In this document: positions 1 to 10,160 of the stretch, in pieces
Position numbering within the stretch: position 1 is the first letter of the stretch
Layout: every line of letters starts with the position of its first letter
Assembly (NCBI RefSeq): GCF_001625215.2
Contig: NC_030387.2
Coordinates: 38,339,606 to 38,403,605 of the forward strand
Origin: Daucus carota subsp. sativus
Taxonomy: Eukaryota; Streptophyta; Magnoliopsida; Apiales; Apiaceae
Direction of reading: 5' to 3'
DNA: 64,000 bases
The notes under the pieces: generated by a model
The model's database searches: none
What the model was told of the DNA's origin: nothing
What the model saw: only the letters and a program-made list of their open reading frames with translations
Program-made: the position numbers and the translations under genes

Positions 1-437
1 GGTACATAATCACGGCTTTTGGGCCACAGAAAGGGAGTTACATATCCATTTGGCGCTGGAATAAGGCAATGCAGCTTCTCATTATCTGGAGGGCAATGTC
101 TCTCCCTATAATTCATATTCTCTCGAGGGAAGGTCATAGCACGCCCTTGATCTTGACAAGGTGTGTAGTCAATAAACCGATCATCACAAGGGGGGATTTC
201 CTTGGCTTTAAAGTCATCAAGTGGCTGAGTTTCACGGCCATGATGAGTCTCCACATTCAAATGAGGAACAGATGTGCAATCCGCCTTTCGCATTATTTCT
301 TGAGCTATGCTATCCCCCTTACCGAAACCACTTCTTTGCCATATACCAAGAACATAAAAACAAAGACACAATCCAGCTACAATCAAAATAGAAGACAATT
401 GGCCCTTTGCTCTACGATCTCCGCCTTTATTCCCCAT
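1..437 (-). CDS. Probable pectin-type methyltransferase PMT2-like, 5' part (partial)
   Basis: Read on the minus strand, an open frame starts at the ATG at 437 and runs off the window edge with no stop, giving about 145 residues. It begins [13 protein letters not shown], then a hydrophobic segment (about residues 15-32, [20 protein letters not shown]) that fits a type II Golgi membrane anchor. It is followed by the family motifs [43 protein letters not shown] and WPKSRDYV. These are hallmarks of the plant PMT/QUASIMODO2 putative S-adenosylmethionine-dependent methyltransferases, and the wording is closest to Arabidopsis PMT2. The family is thought to methylate cell-wall pectin in the Golgi. 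The SAM-binding domain lies outside the window. The start is the first ATG in frame and gives the usual N-terminus. The family assignment is strong; which PMT paralogue it is remains an inference. Confidence 0.92.
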   Translation of the reverse strand, partial: MGNKGGDRRAKGQLSSILIVAGLCLCFYVLGIWQRSGFGKGDSIAQEIMRKADCTSVPHLNVETHHGRETQPLDDFKAKEIPPCDDRFIDYTPCQDQGRAMTFPRENMNYRERHCPPDNEKLHCLIPAPNGYVTPFLWPKSRDYV

Positions 438-1003
438 AATTCGCCTACAATTTCATCACAACATTTCTTAAACAACTCTATACAATGCATGCAATCAACA
501 AACACTACTACTAGAATAATCGCGTATTGCAACAGAATTTAGCAACGAAAACATATCCGTCGTTAAAGAAACATTCATAGTTGCACAAAAACCCAATCAT
601 AACAAACAAAAAACAAGAAATCTTACAAATTTATAGATGGAGATCCAAATCAAGAAAATGCTGCTTCCCTAATCATCTTCCAAAATTAAATTAAAATGAT
701 TATAATGATCCAAGAGAAACTAAAGAGATGGGGTCTCTGTTGGTCTGTTTAAGACAGTTTTGGTGATGATAAAAATCTGTGTTAATGTCTGATAATGATG
801 TAATGATGAAGCTTGTACTTAAATTAGCGTAATGGTAGATGATAGATAGAGACAATACTGACTATAACTACGGAGGAGTGTTTGTCTGAGCACCAAGTGT
901 GGGGGATGTCTTCACGTATTTTTCTGTTTCGGTGAAGACTGTTAACTGCATTTTTTTTGTGATTTTCGTTACGTGCAATTTTTCTTATAATGAGTATTGA
1001 TAG
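438..1003. other. 5' flank of the PMT2-like gene
   Basis: Presumed 5' UTR and promoter of the minus-strand methyltransferase gene. I see no confident TATA box or intron boundary. The last eight bases (996-1003, attgatag) are the left target duplication of the hAT element that follows. Confidence 0.4.
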
Positions 1004-1380
1004 CAGTGTTACAGAAATCGGTAATCGGACCTAATCGGTTGAGCTACTGATTGAAGGATTAATCGGAAATCGGGGATTAATCGGAAGGATTAATCGGAGT
1101 TAAAATCGAGTTTACTTTAATATTAAAATGTTATTTAATATTTAGCTATTATTATATTAACTATTTAGTAACTAATATATTTACTATATTCATAAACTCT
1201 ATAATTATTCATATTTAAAGTAATATAGTATTTTAATTTTAATAATTTATCACATATGCTTCGATTATGAAATATATATATATAAGGATTAATCGGATTT
1301 CAAAAATCGGATCGGTGGCTGACCTTGCATAGGATTAATCGGAAATTTATCGGTTAAATCGGGGGATTTCTAGAACACTG
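1004..1380. mobile_element. hAT-type MITE, AATCGG family, copy 1
   Basis: The element is 377 bp. It begins CAGTGTTACAGAAATC and ends with GATTTCTAGAACACTG, which are imperfect inverted repeats. It is flanked by a perfect 8-bp direct repeat attgatag at 996-1003 and 1381-1388. CAGTGTT-like ends plus 8-bp duplications define hAT transposons. Both ends carry repeated GGATTAATCGG words and the middle is AT-rich. There is no coding capacity, so it is non-autonomous. Related copies lie at 42729-43100 and 43383-43943. Confidence 0.93.
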
Positions 1381-1388
1381 ATTGATAG

Positions 1389-2011
1389 TAATAAAATTGG
1401 CATCCGAGAATTTTAATGGTTTCTTTTATGATTATATTGATTTTTTTTCTTTTTTATTCAACATTTTCATGCTTCTAATTTTTAAATTCTTTTTACACAT
1501 ATTCTATTAAATTTTATTCATCCAACCGGTTTTTGTACAATGGGTTTGATTAAATATACAAAAAATATTAAAAACACAATCAGGTTAAAAAGATCGATAT
1601 TTTTGAAATTATGGTTAGAAATGTATATAAGAAGTCTGATAGTATTAAAATTTTATTCATCCAATCAATTTTTGGGTTACGAATCTAACTAAATATACAA
1701 AAAAAATTAAAAATATAATTAGAATATTTTAAGAAGATCAATATTTTTGAAAATATGATTAAAATTATATATGTAATTGTAAAGCAGGTATAAAATGATT
1801 ATTTTCAATTTTTTAATTATAATAATAACAATTGAGATTTTATGTGAAATTATAATGTATCAAAAAAAATATTTTGAAACTAGGAAATTTCGGAAAAGCC
1901 AAAAATAATTTTAGAATACATGGATAGATTTATTGTTTTAACGCTATTTTTTTTTATGATACTAAAATCGGAATAGGCTGTGAAAGTGCACCTAACTGCT
2001 AGTCAGTTGTG
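1389..2011. repeat. AT-rich spacer with a diverged 139-bp tandem repeat
   Basis: Two related units start at 1511 and 1650 with attttattcatccaa. They share the later words aaatatacaaaaaa and gatcaatatttttgaaa (first copy gatcgatatttttgaaa). The rest is AT-rich with nothing recognisable. It serves as the upstream region of the PPR gene at 2012, and no clear TATA box stands out. Confidence 0.55.
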
Positions 2012-3991
2012 ATGAGTTCCCTCCATGCTACAAACAAACTACTCCACCTTCTCCACAAAAAACTATCTCCCAATCAGCTCACTTTACAAATCCTCTCTTC
2101 TTACCCTTCATTTCTCATCTCTCTCCCACTCAATCTCTCTCCACTCTCATCTCTCCCACAGCCCACCTCAATTTCCCACCCACTTCAACAACCCAGTTCC
2201 CTACAATGGCGCCTCATGATGCGCAGACACGCCTCAGACCCCTATCCTATCAAAGCACTCACCTTTTTCCAAGAAATGGTGAATCTTGATGACCCAAGTT
2301 GTTCGATTTTCGATCCGTTTGTTTATGCTTCTTTGATCAAAGCTTGTAATAGAATTGGAGCTGTAAAAGAAGGGAAATCGGCGCATTGTTATGTTATTAA
2401 AGTTGCTTTGGATTGTAATGTGTATATATTGAATAGTTTGGTTCACTTTTATTCTGGTTCTGCGAAGTTGTTGAATTATGCTCGTGTGTTGTTTGATAGA
2501 AGTTGTGAAAGAAATGTTGTTACTTTTAATTGTATGGTATCGGGGTATGTGAAAGCTGGGGATTTTCGTGTTGGGTTGAGTTTGTTTGTGAAGCTTTTGA
2601 GGGGTGGTTTTGGATTGAGTTTGAAGCCGAATTATGTGACTTTGGTGATTTTGGTTTCCGGTTGTGTTCAGGTTGGGGGATTTAGTGTAGGAAATTCTCT
2701 TCATTCATATTGTTGTAAGACAGGATTGGAGTTGAATAAAGAGGTTTGTAATGTTCTTATTGATTATTATGCGAAATGTGAGTGTATTCATAAGGCGGCA
2801 AGAGTGTTTAGTGATATGCCTGAAAAGGATTTAGTGTCATGGAATACGATGATCACAGGTTATGCTAAGAGTAGTGACTCCAGGAAAGCATTTGTTTTGT
2901 TTAGGAAGATGAGGAATAATAATATAGCCATAGATAGAGTGACTTTAATCGGTTTGATTACGGCATGTGCTAAAATTAGAGACTGTAAGGTTGGAAATGC
3001 TATTCATGGTTATGCAAAAGTGTGGGGACTGGATAGCACCGTTGCTCTTGGAACTGCATTGATTAACATGTATTCTAAATGCGGACTGATCCAATATGCG
3101 AGAAAATTGTTTGAAAAACTCCCTAAACAATGTATTGACCCTTGGAACTCCATGATACATGCCTATGTTGAATGTGGTCTCTGTAACGAAGCTCTAGATC
3201 TATTCCCTCAGATCCAGTGTCAGAAACTGAAAGTAGATGAAACTACCATGCTAGGTTTAATTTTGGCTTGTCGAAATGCAGGTGAGTTTCATGCTGGTTG
3301 GCATTTACATAATTATATAGAGGAAAGTAGTCATCTCCGTGGGAGTACTCATCTGTGCAATGCTCTTATAGACATGTATGCAAAATGTGGGACCATGGAT
3401 CGAGCTAAAAGTGTTTTTGATGCTATGTCGAATAGAGATGTTATCTCATGGACAACTATGATAACGGGGTATGCTATTAATGGCGAAGTGGAGGAGGCTA
3501 TAGTTACTTTTAAGCACATGGATGCTGAAAAAATTATGCCGAATTCAATCTCATTTCTTGGAGTTCTGTTAGCATGTAACCATGCTGGTAGGACAGAAGC
3601 TGGCAGAAATTTTTATGCAATAATGCAGCAGGTGTACCAAATTGAACCAACAATAGAGCACTATGGGTGCATGGTCGATATGGATGCTCGTGCTGGAATG
3701 CTAGGGAATGCCTATCAATTTGTGAAGAAAATGCCGATAGAACCAAATGAGGTTATTTGGAGGATGTTAATGAACGCTTGTAGAGTTCACAACTATTCTG
3801 ATTTAGGGCTAAACATGGTGAATGCACTTAAACTACTAAAGACGATTGATCCAGAAGATCATGTTCTTTTTTCTAACATTTTTGCTGAAGCAGAGAAGTG
3901 GGATGATGTTTTATGCCAAAGAAGTGTGATGCTAGTTCAGGAAGCTACAAAAGTGGCCGGAAAGAGCTCAGTCTCCTTCTTAACAGAGTGA
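2012..3991 (+). CDS. Pentatricopeptide repeat protein, PLS class, E-type
   Basis: Single-exon gene of 659 codons plus stop. The frame is open from a GTG at 2009, but the first ATG is at 2012 and is taken as the start. A Ser/Leu-rich N-terminus lacking acidic residues fits an organellar targeting signal. From about residue 80 onward there is a run of PPR motifs of the P, L and S kinds, for example LVSWNTMITGYAK, ALINMYSKCG, NALIDMYAKCG, VISWTTMITGYA and IEHYGCMVD. After the last S motif, MPIEPNEVIWRMLMNACRVH marks the start of an E domain. The protein then stops soon after with KSSVSFLTE, so there is no DYW domain. Such proteins bind specific organellar transcripts, usually to specify C-to-U editing together with other factors. 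The E region is somewhat diverged (CMVDMDARAG where CMVDLxGRAG is usual). I do not recognise the exact orthologue. Confidence 0.9.
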   Translation: MSSLHATNKLLHLLHKKLSPNQLTLQILSSYPSFLISLPLNLSPLSSLPQPTSISHPLQQPSSLQWRLMMRRHASDPYPIKALTFFQEMVNLDDPSCSIFDPFVYASLIKACNRIGAVKEGKSAHCYVIKVALDCNVYILNSLVHFYSGSAKLLNYARVLFDRSCERNVVTFNCMVSGYVKAGDFRVGLSLFVKLLRGGFGLSLKPNYVTLVILVSGCVQVGGFSVGNSLHSYCCKTGLELNKEVCNVLIDYYAKCECIHKAARVFSDMPEKDLVSWNTMITGYAKSSDSRKAFVLFRKMRNNNIAIDRVTLIGLITACAKIRDCKVGNAIHGYAKVWGLDSTVALGTALINMYSKCGLIQYARKLFEKLPKQCIDPWNSMIHAYVECGLCNEALDLFPQIQCQKLKVDETTMLGLILACRNAGEFHAGWHLHNYIEESSHLRGSTHLCNALIDMYAKCGTMDRAKSVFDAMSNRDVISWTTMITGYAINGEVEEAIVTFKHMDAEKIMPNSISFLGVLLACNHAGRTEAGRNFYAIMQQVYQIEPTIEHYGCMVDMDARAGMLGNAYQFVKKMPIEPNEVIWRMLMNACRVHNYSDLGLNMVNALKLLKTIDPEDHVLFSNIFAEAEKWDDVLCQRSVMLVQEATKVAGKSSVSFLTE

Positions 3992-4480
3992 AGCTCTAGG
4001 TGTGGGGAGTTTTTTTTTGCATGACATCAAAATTTTGTAGCCCGAGGCATATGGCTGCTAAATTAAATCCGTGAAAGTATTGATATTAGCCCGATGATGA
4101 TAGAGAAGGCACCACACACATTGTCACCGGCTCACACTTTTGTGAAAGCTCTTCAGAGTTAGCCATGACATGACGGATTATGAACTTCACTAATGTCTCC
4201 GGATCTTCGCAGGAAAGAGGTATGTAGTAGATTATATTTGCTTTTGATATCTAATACCTACAACAGCTTTCAAGGTGGACTGCATTAATTTACATTTAGT
4301 ATGTAATTGATACGTATAACATCCCTCGACTCTAGTCCTTTGATGCATGATATCTGATTCACCTTTTGATACTTCATGCTAATTGCTATATTGGTGTAAA
4401 TAAATTTGAGTCAAATATGTATTATATACAGATATTTGTCATTAATGTTTTATATTATTTAAATTATATTTGAATTTGTT
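3992..4480. other. 3' flank of PPR gene
   Basis: Presumed 3' UTR followed by AT-rich intergenic DNA. I see no other gene or repeat in it. Confidence 0.4.
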
Positions 4481-4845
4481 TGTAACATCGATCAGATAAA
4501 GAGTATTTGTATCCTTTATAAGCACAAGCAAACAACTAATATATACCAATTTGCTAGCACTTTTGGGCCAACTTCTAATAAGTTGTGGGGTTTGTGGGTC
4601 CGGTATGCATCTAGTTGTGGGCTTGAGATATTATACATGGTATCGGATCTCGACCAGGCCGGAAGTGCAAAGACACTTCCCGAGTTCAGTAAGTTTGATT
4701 GTGTCCTCGACGAGGACGTCGGGGGTGTTTGTAACATCCCACATCAATTAGATAAAGAGTATATGTAAGCAAACAACTACTATACCAATTTGCACTTTTG
4801 GGGCGACCTGTGGTTGGTTGAAAGTCCATCTTTTATACTAGACAT
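4481..4845 (+). mobile_element. TRIM-like miniature LTR retroelement
   Basis: A 157-bp LTR (4481-4637) begins TGTAACATC and ends TATACA. It is followed at once by TGGTATCGGATCTCGACC (4638), which resembles a primer-binding site for initiator-Met tRNA. About 90 bp of internal sequence and a purine-rich gtcgggggtg (4719-4728) precede a second LTR start at 4730 (TGTAACATCCCACATC). The second LTR is internally deleted and fades out near 4845. With no coding region, this fits a terminal-repeat retrotransposon in miniature. A related LTR lies at 21051-21249. Confidence 0.75.
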
Positions 4846-6065
4846 CTATCTATACCCTTTATTAAAAGTTGAACCCCCTTTTAATGCTTAGGAATAGAGG
4901 CTGGTACCAGTCTTGTGATGATGGTTTTGGTTCGGGTAAAGACTATCAGTGATCGACAACTCAATGTGATGCTTTGCATTAAGGTTTTAAACTTTTCATT
5001 ATTATTTTCCGTGCATTTATCTGCCCGAAACCCAACAATAAAAGTGATGTGGATATTTCAAATGGTAATGTGGCTACGAAAGGTCTCGAATAAAATTTAC
5101 AACCTATATTTCACTATTTTAGAATGGATTTATGAAGTCAAATATGATGATACATCTCTACGGTTTTCACAAATTTATGTCGATTTCATAAGGAATCTCG
5201 TTCAATAATAGTGATTCTCTTTATTGTGAAACTCACAACCGAGTTTTTTAGATGAGACGAGATGAAAGGAGAATGATGCAAGACATAAAATAATAAACTA
5301 GCTCTTGATTATTTTATTATTCCTGCAGGTCAAATTTCTATGGAGCCTACAAAATATTGGAGTACTGGAGTCCAATATTGGATAAAATATAATCTAGTCG
5401 TTATAATTATATTTTTTTTTTCTACAATATCTGTAAACATTCGACAACCTGCAGATCATGCCTTACAACAGAATCATTCTAATCAAAAGGTAGAATAATT
5501 ACTTTTATAAATCAGAGAACACTATGTTCTTTAATATAGCTCATAAGCAGAACAATGATCTTAATGATTGTTAAAGTTGACAGATAATGATGGTTAATTG
5601 ATAATTATGCTTAAGACTACTTATAAATAATAAATTATATATAAATTTGGATAATCAAAGATATTGTTTATAATTAAATTAAAAAATTATGATTGGTACA
5701 CCAAAACTCCAATACTCCATTTAAATGCCGACTCCGGGGAACATAACTCTATTTCTGTAAATAGTATTTATATTATCTATTTAGAATTATATAGATATAT
5801 GACGGATGATAATTACAAATATAAGTTATTGATGAAAGGCTTTGTTGCCTTTTCATCTAGGATTTTACTTTTTGACTCTATTTTTTGATAATTGACCCTC
5901 AGCCTTTTGGCACACATTTTTAAGTCTTTTGACCTCATAGGTAGATTATTTTATTTTTTTTAATGAATAAAAGGATTAGTTTAATATTTTTTGAAAATGT
6001 TTAATTATTTTAATGAAAATATATGTCTAATATTTAATTATTAAATGAAAACATATAATTAAATA
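4846..6065. other. AT-rich intergenic DNA, no feature seen
   Basis: Scattered short open frames only (none with recognisable similarity). The TA at 6064-6065 is the target dinucleotide of the next element. Confidence 0.4.
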
Positions 6066-6724
6066 CTCCCTTTGTTAGGATATGTTAGTCTGTTGACTTT
6101 TTTTCACGTCCTTTTAAGAGCTTTAACCGCATAATTACAAATATTATTTTTAAAATTTTCTTTTGTGAATAGAATACTATACTAATATTTTTATTCACAA
6201 ATAGAAAATTAAAAAAAAATTAAAGCATTCGGTCAAAACTCTTAAAAGTACGTGCAAAAAAGTCTAAGGGGTCGTTTGGTTCGAGGAGTAGTGTTGGGTT
6301 GGGATGAGGAATCGGGTTAAACTGATATGGGTTTGAGGTATCATATCTGATATCATGTGTTTGGTTGAGTGCTAGAATCAATATATACAATTTTTGTAAT
6401 AAATAAGTTATTAATTTATAATAATTAAAAATATAATAAAATTATTATTGTTATATAATTTTGCATCATTGATTTAAGTTTGTATAAAACATTAACATTT
6501 CGTTACTTCAACAGAGACAAAAAAAACAAAAATGAATGCATCTCATACCCACCTCTCCACTTGGGCATCAAAAACCCATATCTTGGGGGTTTAAAATCTG
6601 GGTTCGAGATTTTATTTTCTCCAACCAAACATCAGGTGTGGGTTTGGAATGGATACCCATACGTGATTCCAAATACCCATGAACCAAACGACCCTAAGAG
6701 ACTAACATATCCTACCAGAGGGAG
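6066..6724. mobile_element. Stowaway-like MITE interrupted by another MITE
   Basis: Ends are CTCCCTTTGTTAGGATATG at the left and the inverted CTCCCTCTGGTAGGATATG at the right, flanked by TA on both sides. The inverted match continues past TTAGTCT into a GACTTTTTT stretch on both arms, about 65 bp in total, once the inner insertion (6268-6694) is ignored. CTCCCT-type ends with a TA duplication are typical of Stowaway (Tc1/mariner-derived) MITEs. Confidence 0.85.
6268..6694. mobile_element. Harbinger/Tourist-like MITE nested in the Stowaway-like element
   Basis: Begins GGGGTCGTTTGGTT and ends AACCAAACGACCC, flanked by TAA at 6265-6267 and 6695-6697. A 3-bp TAA duplication with a G-rich inverted terminus is the mark of PIF/Harbinger MITEs. 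It is 427 bp with an AT-rich core and no coding potential. Confidence 0.85.
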
Positions 6725-6726
6725 TA

Positions 6727-6757
6727 CTAGCTTATAACCCGTGCCATGCACGGGTGA
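6727..6757 (-). mobile_element. Helitron 3' terminus (minus strand)
   Basis: On the minus strand the sequence reads CCCGTGCATGGCACGGG (a perfect 7-bp-stem hairpin), a short spacer, then CTAG followed by T. A GC-rich hairpin about 10 bases before CTAG|T is the canonical Helitron 3' end. The element would extend to the right; I could not place its 5' TC end. The terminus abuts the TA duplication of the Stowaway-like element. Confidence 0.7.
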
Positions 6758-7001
6758 CTTATAATACTTGTTATTTTCTTATGTATATATTTTAATATTT
6801 AATTTTTTTATGAAGATAAAATTATATTAAAATAATTTGCATCTCTGAATTAAAATAGATTTTTAAATAACTAATAAACATTTTTGGATTAATATGTTTT
6901 TATTGGGTGTGTTGTTTCAGATGTTAAATAAGTTCTTAATAGTTAAGGCTGTCAAAAAAGTAATTAAAAGTTGACCCAAAGAGCTATATTTTGATGAGAA
7001 T

Positions 7002-7439
7002 GTTTAAATATGTTTTAGCTATGATTAAAAGATCCATCAGAACAAGTTATAAATTAAGAGGGCCCATAGGCCCAAATACCGACCAACCTTATATTTCATT
7101 ATTTTATTTAGGTGGACCATATCAATTCTAATATGGAGTCAACGGAATTTGCGGGGCCCGCAACTTTTATCATTACCAAAACATAATATTGATGTGAGAA
7201 TAATTTATTCAAATTAATTTGTTTAAATATGTTTTAGCTACAATTAAAAGATCCACCAGAACAAGTTATAAATTAAGAGGGCCCATAGGCCCAAATACCG
7301 ACCAACCTTATATTTCATTATTTCATTCAGGTAGACCATATCAATTCTAATATGGAGTCAACGGAATTTGTGGGGCCCGCAACTTTTGTCATTGCCAAAA
7401 CATAATATTGATGTGAGAATAATTTATTCAAATTAATTT
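7002..7439. repeat. 219-bp tandem duplication upstream of the MYB remnant
   Basis: Two near-identical units, 7002-7220 and 7221-7439, both start gtttaaatatgttttagcta and end in the words aataatttattcaaattaat. They differ at only a few positions, so the duplication is fairly recent. The units contain the palindromic words gggcccataggccc and ggggcccgcaac. They lie about 300 bp upstream of the ATG at 7742. Confidence 0.9.
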
Positions 7440-7653
7440 AATTGTCGGTTAGAATATATATACTAGTCGGTTTTTGGTTAATGATATTATATACTAAATT
7501 TCTTGACAAATTATGTTTGAATGAAATATTTGATTCCATAACGTATAAAATTGTTGTCGGAGTATATGGTTTTGTACATTTTTGGGAATCTTTATGAATT
7601 ACTTTTTATCGGAGTTTGGTTTGTTGTAATCAATGTTATTATTATTTTTACAA

Positions 7654-7661
7654 TATATATA
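7654..7661 (+). promoter_or_regulatory. Putative TATA box of the MYB remnant
   Basis: tatatata lies about 80 bp upstream of the ATG at 7742, with a leader rich in cacacaca and aaaa between. Position and sequence fit a core promoter, but AT-rich DNA makes chance matches common. Confidence 0.4.
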
Positions 7662-7741
7662 TCCCACCTTGTAGTCACTTTGCATCAATTCACACACACA
7701 AAAAATTACACAGGGGGTGAGTAAGAAAAGAGAGATTAGAA

Positions 7742-8290
7742 ATGGGGAGGCTACCTACTGAAATCGAAGGAGTGAACAAGAAAGGTCCATGGAATCTTGA
7801 AGAGGACCTTGTTTTGGCTTCTCATATTCAAAAGCCTGCTCTCGGCTCTCCAGTTTCAATGGCTCCAGTGCCACTGCTGTCATCGAGTTTGATGAGCTTG
7901 AAGCCACCTCGTGGATGGAGTCAAAATTCCAGTCACCAGCAGCTGATGATTCATGCTAATAATCATCAGTTGTGCAGCCAAGCAGCATCCCAAATCACTG
8001 AGGCATCTACTTGCTCAACAACTACTGTGCCTTATGTTTTTAATATTGACAATGTAGCGATGTGGCTGCAGAACTGGAATTCGGAGACTCTCAATTCGAG
8101 GCTGGAAAATGTTGGTGCTTGTCATCCGCCTCCGCCTCCTGCTGATGTCTTTGGTGGGGAGCATGAGGTTTTTCCGCCTTCTGCTGAAGTTACTACTGCA
8201 GCTTCTTCTGGTTGGCAGAATGAAGATGACCGCCTTTCACAGCTGGAAATGCCCGTTCCTCATAATCAGGCTCATCGTCCATTTTTCTGA
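7742..8290 (+). pseudogene. R2R3-MYB-related ORF lacking most of the DNA-binding domain
   Basis: An uninterrupted frame of 182 codons begins MGRLPTEIEGVNKKGPW and [11 protein letters not shown], the usual start of an R2R3-MYB (first helix of R2). At about residue 31 it jumps straight to KPALGSPVSMAP, the C-terminal region. The rest of R2, all of R3 and both introns are missing compared with the intact relative at 21519-22532, so it cannot bind DNA as a MYB. The C-terminal part keeps a motif like that of the intact gene: YVFNIDNVAMWLQNWN here, [16 protein letters not shown] there. That motif resembles the end of subgroup-1 MYBs (MYB30/60/94/96). The open frame and a TATA-like box leave room for a small expressed protein. 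I annotate it as a truncated gene because the domain loss is drastic. Confidence 0.75.
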
Positions 8291-8543
8291 ACGTTTCATC
8301 TTTTCCAGTAACTATAAGTACAAGTATAAGTATAACATTTCAGACATTTCTGCGTCTTATAAGTATAATGTGGTTAATGTGGCGCTGATGTTTTCGTAGT
8401 GTCTTGTATTTATCATGAATTACATACATTTCTTGCGCTTGTTGGATATTGTCGTCACCGCCGCTGGAAGATATTACTCATGGTATATCGTTTTATTTTT
8501 AATAATGAAAGACCCCAATTTTAGCTTCATATATATATATATA

Positions 8544-9189
8544 GAGTCTTACTCCAATAGAAACCTTCTTATCCTAGAAACTAAAAACCAAACTGAAATA
8601 CTACTAAATCCTAAAGCAAATACCACTAAATTCTTAAACAACCCCATCTCCACCTTCATCTTCACCAAACCCACCTCCACTGCCACCAGCTCCGTCGTTG
8701 CCTCCTTCATAACCACTACCTCCATAACCACCACCTCCACCTCCACCTTCACCTCCACCTTCACCTCCATTATTTCTCTAACAACACAACCTCCACCTCC
8801 ATCTTCACCAGCCCCATCTTAATCGCTGTTTCAACCTCCTTCATCCCCGTTCATACTTCTTTCTCCACCTCGATTCAACTTCAAACGCGGAGCTGCCACT
8901 ATTCCGGCAACGCTCCAACCCCCTACTTCAAGCCGCCCAAACCTCCGCTACAATCATCTTTCCTTCATCTCCACCACCTCCACCACCATCACCACCATCT
9001 GAATCAAAATCGTGAACAGACCTGGAGATTCTAAGCTGGAACATATCTGGAGATTAAGTTTTCACTAATTCCTGCAACACAGATCACTAAATCCTAAAGA
9101 GAATATCACTAAATTGTACTGTGAATATCACCAACTTGTATTGGTTTCTAGTTTTTATTTTAAGATTGGTTTCTATTTGATAATGAGCG
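8544..9189. mobile_element. (TA)n-inserted element, family A copy 1
   Basis: The element lies exactly between two (TA)n tracts (8529-8543 and 9190-9205). The left end reads GAGTCTTACTCCAATAGAAA. The right end, inverted, reads about CGCTCATTATCAAATAGAAA, so the ends are imperfect inverted repeats. The core is a strongly C/T-rich, Pro/Ser/Thr-coding-like stretch without a real gene. Two further copies are at 19532-20283 and 31628-32343. Confidence 0.8.
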
Positions 9190-9205
9190 TATATATATAT
9201 ATATA

Positions 9206-9534
9206 GGGTCTTACTCTGGTACAAACTTTCTTAGCGTACAAACTACAAACTAAAATAAAAAATCTCTAAATCGAATCGAAATATAGTACATATGGTATGC
9301 AAATTGATCGTTGGGATATGAATAAAAATTCAGTGAAGTCGGATTTTGAAAAAAGTTTACCAATTAACGGGAAAAATTAATTTAAAAACGGAGGGGATTA
9401 GGTGGGAGTGTGTGTGTGAGGGTGTATTTGAGTTGTGTGTGGTTGCCCCTGCGGGGCCGTTAGATTAAATGCATCCAATGGCTGAGATTAAGGTTTGTAG
9501 TTTGTACACTAACTTAGTTTGTATTTGAGCACTT

Positions 9535-9537
<3 letters not shown>
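9206..9537. mobile_element. (TA)n-inserted element, family B
   Basis: The element is 332 bp and lies between the (TA)n at 9190-9205 and the very long (TA)n at 9538-9620. The left end is GGGTCTTACTCTGGTACAAA and the inverted right end is GGGAAGTGCTCAAATACAAA. Both continue to TACAAACTACAAAC, giving about 50-bp inverted repeats. The outer words match family A (GTCTTACTC, then AAAC, then TTCTTA) while the interior is unrelated. Confidence 0.8.

Positions 9538-9620
<83 letters not shown>
9538..9620. repeat. (TA)n microsatellite
   Basis: About 41 uninterrupted TA units, the longest simple repeat in the window, forming the right border of the family B element. Confidence 0.97.
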
Positions 9621-9626
<6 letters not shown>

Positions 9627-10014
9627 GTAATTTACATGTTTATCCACCTAAGGAATCTCGGAAACTGAAACTCGTGTAAGATTATTATGTTTGACTTGCG
9701 AGATACCTTCTCTGCTTTAACATATAAATAGTCGGAAATAAAATTATAATAAAAAAAGAGATTATTTCAGTGATGAAATATGTCAGGAATTTCGGTAAAA
9801 TCTTTCTTATAATTTCGGTATCTATGCACTAAATAGAGAATTTGAAATTTTCGTTAGACGTTACCGACTTAGCCAAGTAAAATAGATATTTTAAAACCAT
9901 CCTGAAAACTACTATGTTATAACTCAATGACTTGTATAAACTCGTATAGAATTCATTCAATGACTGAATGTTTCTTTCACTACTAGTACATAAATAACTT
10001 TTTGCAACGCAACT

Positions 10015-10160
10015 TTTGTGTCGGCATATTAAAACACCGTCTTTTCACGGCCAGCTCTCTTTCATCAGCTAAAACACCCTTATAGACTGCCCCTGATCCT
10101 CCACGGCCCAACTGCACCTTGAATTTTTCCACGGCCTTCTTCAGTTCATAAAATAGAAAG
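10015..10160 (-). pseudogene. Receptor-like protein kinase fragment (glycine-rich loop)
   Basis: On the minus strand about 46 codons read LFYELKKAVEKFKVQLGRGG, then SGAVYKGVLADERELAVKR. This is the ATP-binding glycine-rich loop (LGRGGSGAVYKG) and the catalytic lysine strand (LAVKR) of a receptor-like kinase, closest in wording to the ZmPK1/G-type lectin S-receptor-like group. Nothing upstream or downstream continues the kinase, so it is an isolated fragment, not a working gene. Confidence 0.75.

Noticed and set aside
2009..2011. GTG as start of the first PPR gene (likewise 52644-52646 for the third)
   Set aside because: Plant nuclear genes use ATG; an in-frame ATG follows directly in both cases (2012 and 52647).
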